DNA from: Oscillospiraceae bacterium
GTDB lineage: Bacteria; Bacillota; Clostridia; Oscillospirales; Acutalibacteraceae
Direction: 5' to 3'
Assembly: GCA_031262125.1 (NCBI GenBank)
Contig: JAISII010000176.1
Span: forward strand, 1-8,187
Length of the DNA: 8,187 nt
Within the stretch, counting starts at the first letter, position 1. Each line of letters starts with the position of its first letter. The notes under the pieces are model-generated. The model searched no databases. It saw only the letters and a program-made list of their open reading frames with translations, and was not told the origin of the DNA. Shown here piece by piece: positions 6,558 to 8,187 of the stretch. The translations under genes and the position numbers were made by a program.

Positions 6558-8092
6558 TTGACAAATTTAAAAAAAATAAAGGCACAAGCAAGGGCTTGCC
6601 CGGTGTAAATACCACCTTTATGCAACGGCTTAAAGCAAACAGGCTTTTAACCGTGCTTTTGGCACTGTTTTTGTTGCTTTGCATTACGGGTGCTGCACTT
6701 GTTGCCGTGTTCTGTGCGGGTTATAATTCTATTAAATTTAAGGCACTGTCTGCCATGGTAACCTACAGAGAAACGGCGGTGCTTATTGATGATGAAGAAA
6801 AACCGCAAGAAGACGACCCTCTGCAAATGCTGATGGACCAATACGACCGTTCGCCGATAATATCACGCAGCGGCAACCGTGTAAGCATCGACTCTAACGG
6901 AATTGAAGACGTGCATATGCTGCACACCTATACGGGCGGCAAAAAGTATGTTTATACCGATAATAACCAGTGGGTTGATTTTATTAAAGTCGGCGGCGAA
7001 TACCCCGGCATTAACACAACCAAGGGCTACCACACCACACGTCTGAACACCTTTACTATGCAAGAGGTCGGTTGGTATACCGTTTTTGCCATATGGTATA
7101 TTAATGACGAAAAGTGCTTTATAACTCAAAATTATTTGTTGGGCGACGGGTCGGTCAGCACCGATGTTGTTGACGAAGATGCAATTGAAGAACCCCCTGC
7201 AACCCCCGAAGTTTTTGAAGAGAGCAAAAAAATCTGGAGCGAAAACAAAGACAAAATTAAAAAAACAGCAGGAATAAAAAACATACTGATTATGGGTATG
7301 GCACAAGAGCAAGACAGCGAAGATGAAATTGTTGAACAATTAACGGTAGTAAGCATTAACAGCAACGAAAAAAATGTTAATATAAACACGCTAAATGAGA
7401 ACACCTATGTTTATATATCAAGAATTGGGGCAAAAAGGCTTGCACGGGCATATTACTACGGCGGCACCGAGCTTATGGTGCAAACCGTGGAAGAAAACTG
7501 CGGAATTAACATAGACCGCTATATTAAAACCAAAACCGAAGATGTTGCTCAAGCAATTGCACTTGTAAAAGGGGTGTACGCTATTAAAAGCACCTATGCA
7601 CCGTGGACGTCTGAACCAACAGACCCGACTGCTGTTTCTGAAAGTCAACTCTCAGCCGCAAGCTTTTTAAAGGCTTTGCCCAAGCTAACCTCCGATATAA
7701 CCTTTAGCGATTATTCAGATTTGTTTTTTAACACTTTTGAAGATGTGCACGGATATAATCCCCTAAAAATAGCAGCTGCGGCGTATTTGCTGCTTGTTTT
7801 GCTTGTTGCAGCGGTAATTTTATACCTTGCGTTTTTACGCAAGCGTGGCATAGTGTATGTTAACCTGCAAACAGGCGAATGCTGTGAAAAAACCCAAAAG
7901 TTCCGTTTCAACGAAAAAATCCGCCCATATAGGCAAACCTGTGTGCCGGGGCAGGTTGCAGAAATGTTTATGGACAAGAAAAAACTGTTTAAAGTCCCGC
8001 ACAGCATAAAAATGCCTATGCACAAGTTAAAGCTTTATGTGGTAACAACACAAGAACCGGCGGTCGAGCCAACCGCTGACGATAAAAATTAA
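6542..8092 (+). CDS. Membrane protein with degenerate LytR-CpsA-Psr (LCP) domain
   Basis: Residues are numbered from ATG 6542 (516 residues). A basic N-terminus precedes a membrane segment (about 33-60). Next comes an external beta-rich region (about 120-200, including VGWYTVFAIWYINDEKCF) and an acidic linker (about 210-240). An LCP-like domain follows (about 245-405), then a second membrane segment (409-431), LRKR, and a roughly 80-residue basic tail predicted in the cytoplasm. LCP relatedness rests on KNILIMG (246-252), VVSIN (269-273), ENTYVYI (286-292) and GGTELMVQTVEENCGINIDRY (307-327). Active LCP proteins attach glycans to the wall using Arg/Asp motifs. Here the RSD-like site is IVE (263-265), the PRD-like site is NEN (285-287), and the Arg-rich C-terminal motif is absent, so ligase activity is unlikely. 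A regulatory, scaffold or length-control role is inferred. The start is uncertain: ATG 6542 has GAAAGG only 3 bases away, ATG 6554 gives MLDKFKKNK, and ATG 6515 lacks a ribosome site. Confidence 0.75.
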   Translation: MVINMLDKFKKNKGTSKGLPGVNTTFMQRLKANRLLTVLLALFLLLCITGAALVAVFCAGYNSIKFKALSAMVTYRETAVLIDDEEKPQEDDPLQMLMDQYDRSPIISRSGNRVSIDSNGIEDVHMLHTYTGGKKYVYTDNNQWVDFIKVGGEYPGINTTKGYHTTRLNTFTMQEVGWYTVFAIWYINDEKCFITQNYLLGDGSVSTDVVDEDAIEEPPATPEVFEESKKIWSENKDKIKKTAGIKNILIMGMAQEQDSEDEIVEQLTVVSINSNEKNVNINTLNENTYVYISRIGAKRLARAYYYGGTELMVQTVEENCGINIDRYIKTKTEDVAQAIALVKGVYAIKSTYAPWTSEPTDPTAVSESQLSAASFLKALPKLTSDITFSDYSDLFFNTFEDVHGYNPLKIAAAAYLLLVLLVAAVILYLAFLRKRGIVYVNLQTGECCEKTQKFRFNEKIRPYRQTCVPGQVAEMFMDKKKLFKVPHSIKMPMHKLKLYVVTTQEPAVEPTADDKN

Positions 8093-8105
8093 AGCAAGCT
8101 ATAAT
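8076..8105 (+). promoter_or_regulatory. Possible promoter for the downstream flippase-like gene
   Basis: A perfect -10 TATAAT (8100-8105) lies 18 bases after CTGACG (8076-8081), which matches four of six -35 consensus positions. The -35 is within the 3' end of the preceding gene. AT-rich sequence makes chance -10 matches common, so support is moderate. If real, it gives the export genes expression independent of the upstream hairpin region. Confidence 0.35.
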
Positions 8106-8121
8106 ATAAAAAACTACAGAA

Positions 8122-8130
8122 AGAGGGTGG
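8122..8130 (+). promoter_or_regulatory. Strong ribosome binding site for the gene at 8135
   Basis: AGAGGGTGG sits 4 to 8 bases before the ATG at 8135, a good match to the 16S-complementary sequence. Together with the intact reading frame to the window end it supports a real gene start here. Confidence 0.6.
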
Positions 8131-8134
8131 ACAA

Positions 8135-8187
8135 ATGAACAACAGCCGGAGCCGCAACTCGGTTAAAAACATCGGTTATTCCTTAGG
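8135..8187 (+). CDS. Probable Wzx-type polysaccharide flippase, 5' end only
   Basis: Only 17 full residues are visible: MNNSRSRNSVKNIGYSL, running off the window. The pattern of an N-x-S-R-x-(K/R)-N-S-(I/V)-(K/R)-N-I leader running into a hydrophobic segment is the usual opening of Firmicutes oligosaccharide flippases of the MATE-like/polysaccharide-transport superfamily. These move undecaprenyl-linked repeat units across the membrane. Such a gene is expected in a Wzy-dependent locus and none is seen elsewhere in the window. The call rests on very few residues and on context. Confidence 0.5.
   Translation, partial: MNNSRSRNSVKNIGYSL

Noticed and set aside
1..8187. tRNA, rRNA, CRISPR array, transposase or phage gene
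   Set aside because: None was seen: no spaced direct repeats, no cloverleaf-like segment and no transposase or integrase motif on either strand. The inverted repeats at 6393-6557 are the only repeat structure noted.

Overview
The window is part of a surface-polysaccharide (capsule or exopolysaccharide) biosynthesis locus from a low-to-moderate GC, Gram-positive-type bacterium. Gut Clostridia (Oscillospirales/Ruminococcaceae-like) are the best guess. Reasons are the Wzy/Wzx-dependent gene set, the pairing of polysaccharide pyruvyl transferase with FrhB-type iron-sulfur proteins, an LCP-like protein in the locus, strong purine-rich ribosome sites and several GTG/TTG starts. This is inference; no taxonomic marker is present.

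Layout, all on the + strand. (1) Positions 1-6393 are a tight operon-like run: the 3' end of a GT4 glycosyltransferase (1-518), a first FrhB-family protein (518-1708), a Wzy-type polymerase (1718-3094), a GT2 glycosyltransferase (3106-4104), a polysaccharide pyruvyl transferase (4109-5188) and a second FrhB-family protein (5200-6393). Gaps are 12 bases or fewer and the first junction overlaps by one base. (2) Positions 6394-6541 are the only sizeable intergenic gap. It is dense in inverted repeats: a perfect 10-bp AT-rich hairpin beginning at the upstream stop codon, a GC-rich imperfect hairpin, and a very long imperfect inverted repeat (about 32 pairs, four single-base bulges) whose right arm covers the ribosome site and start of the next gene. 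(3) Positions 6542-8092 encode a two-membrane-segment protein with a degenerate LytR-CpsA-Psr (LCP) domain. (4) From 8135 to the window end is the start of what looks like a Wzx-type flippase, preceded by a good ribosome site and a possible internal promoter.

Working together: GT4 and GT2 enzymes would build a lipid-linked repeat unit, the pyruvyl transferase would decorate it, the flippase would export it and Wzy would polymerise it. The two FrhB-type proteins probably supply a redox step on a sugar or substituent; their substrate is unknown. The LCP-like protein is the most unusual item. It keeps the recognisable LCP scaffold but lacks the arginine/aspartate motifs of active wall-polymer ligases, has a second membrane segment and a cytoplasmic tail, and its start lies inside a long potential RNA hairpin. 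A regulatory or scaffold role in polymer attachment or export is a reasonable guess.
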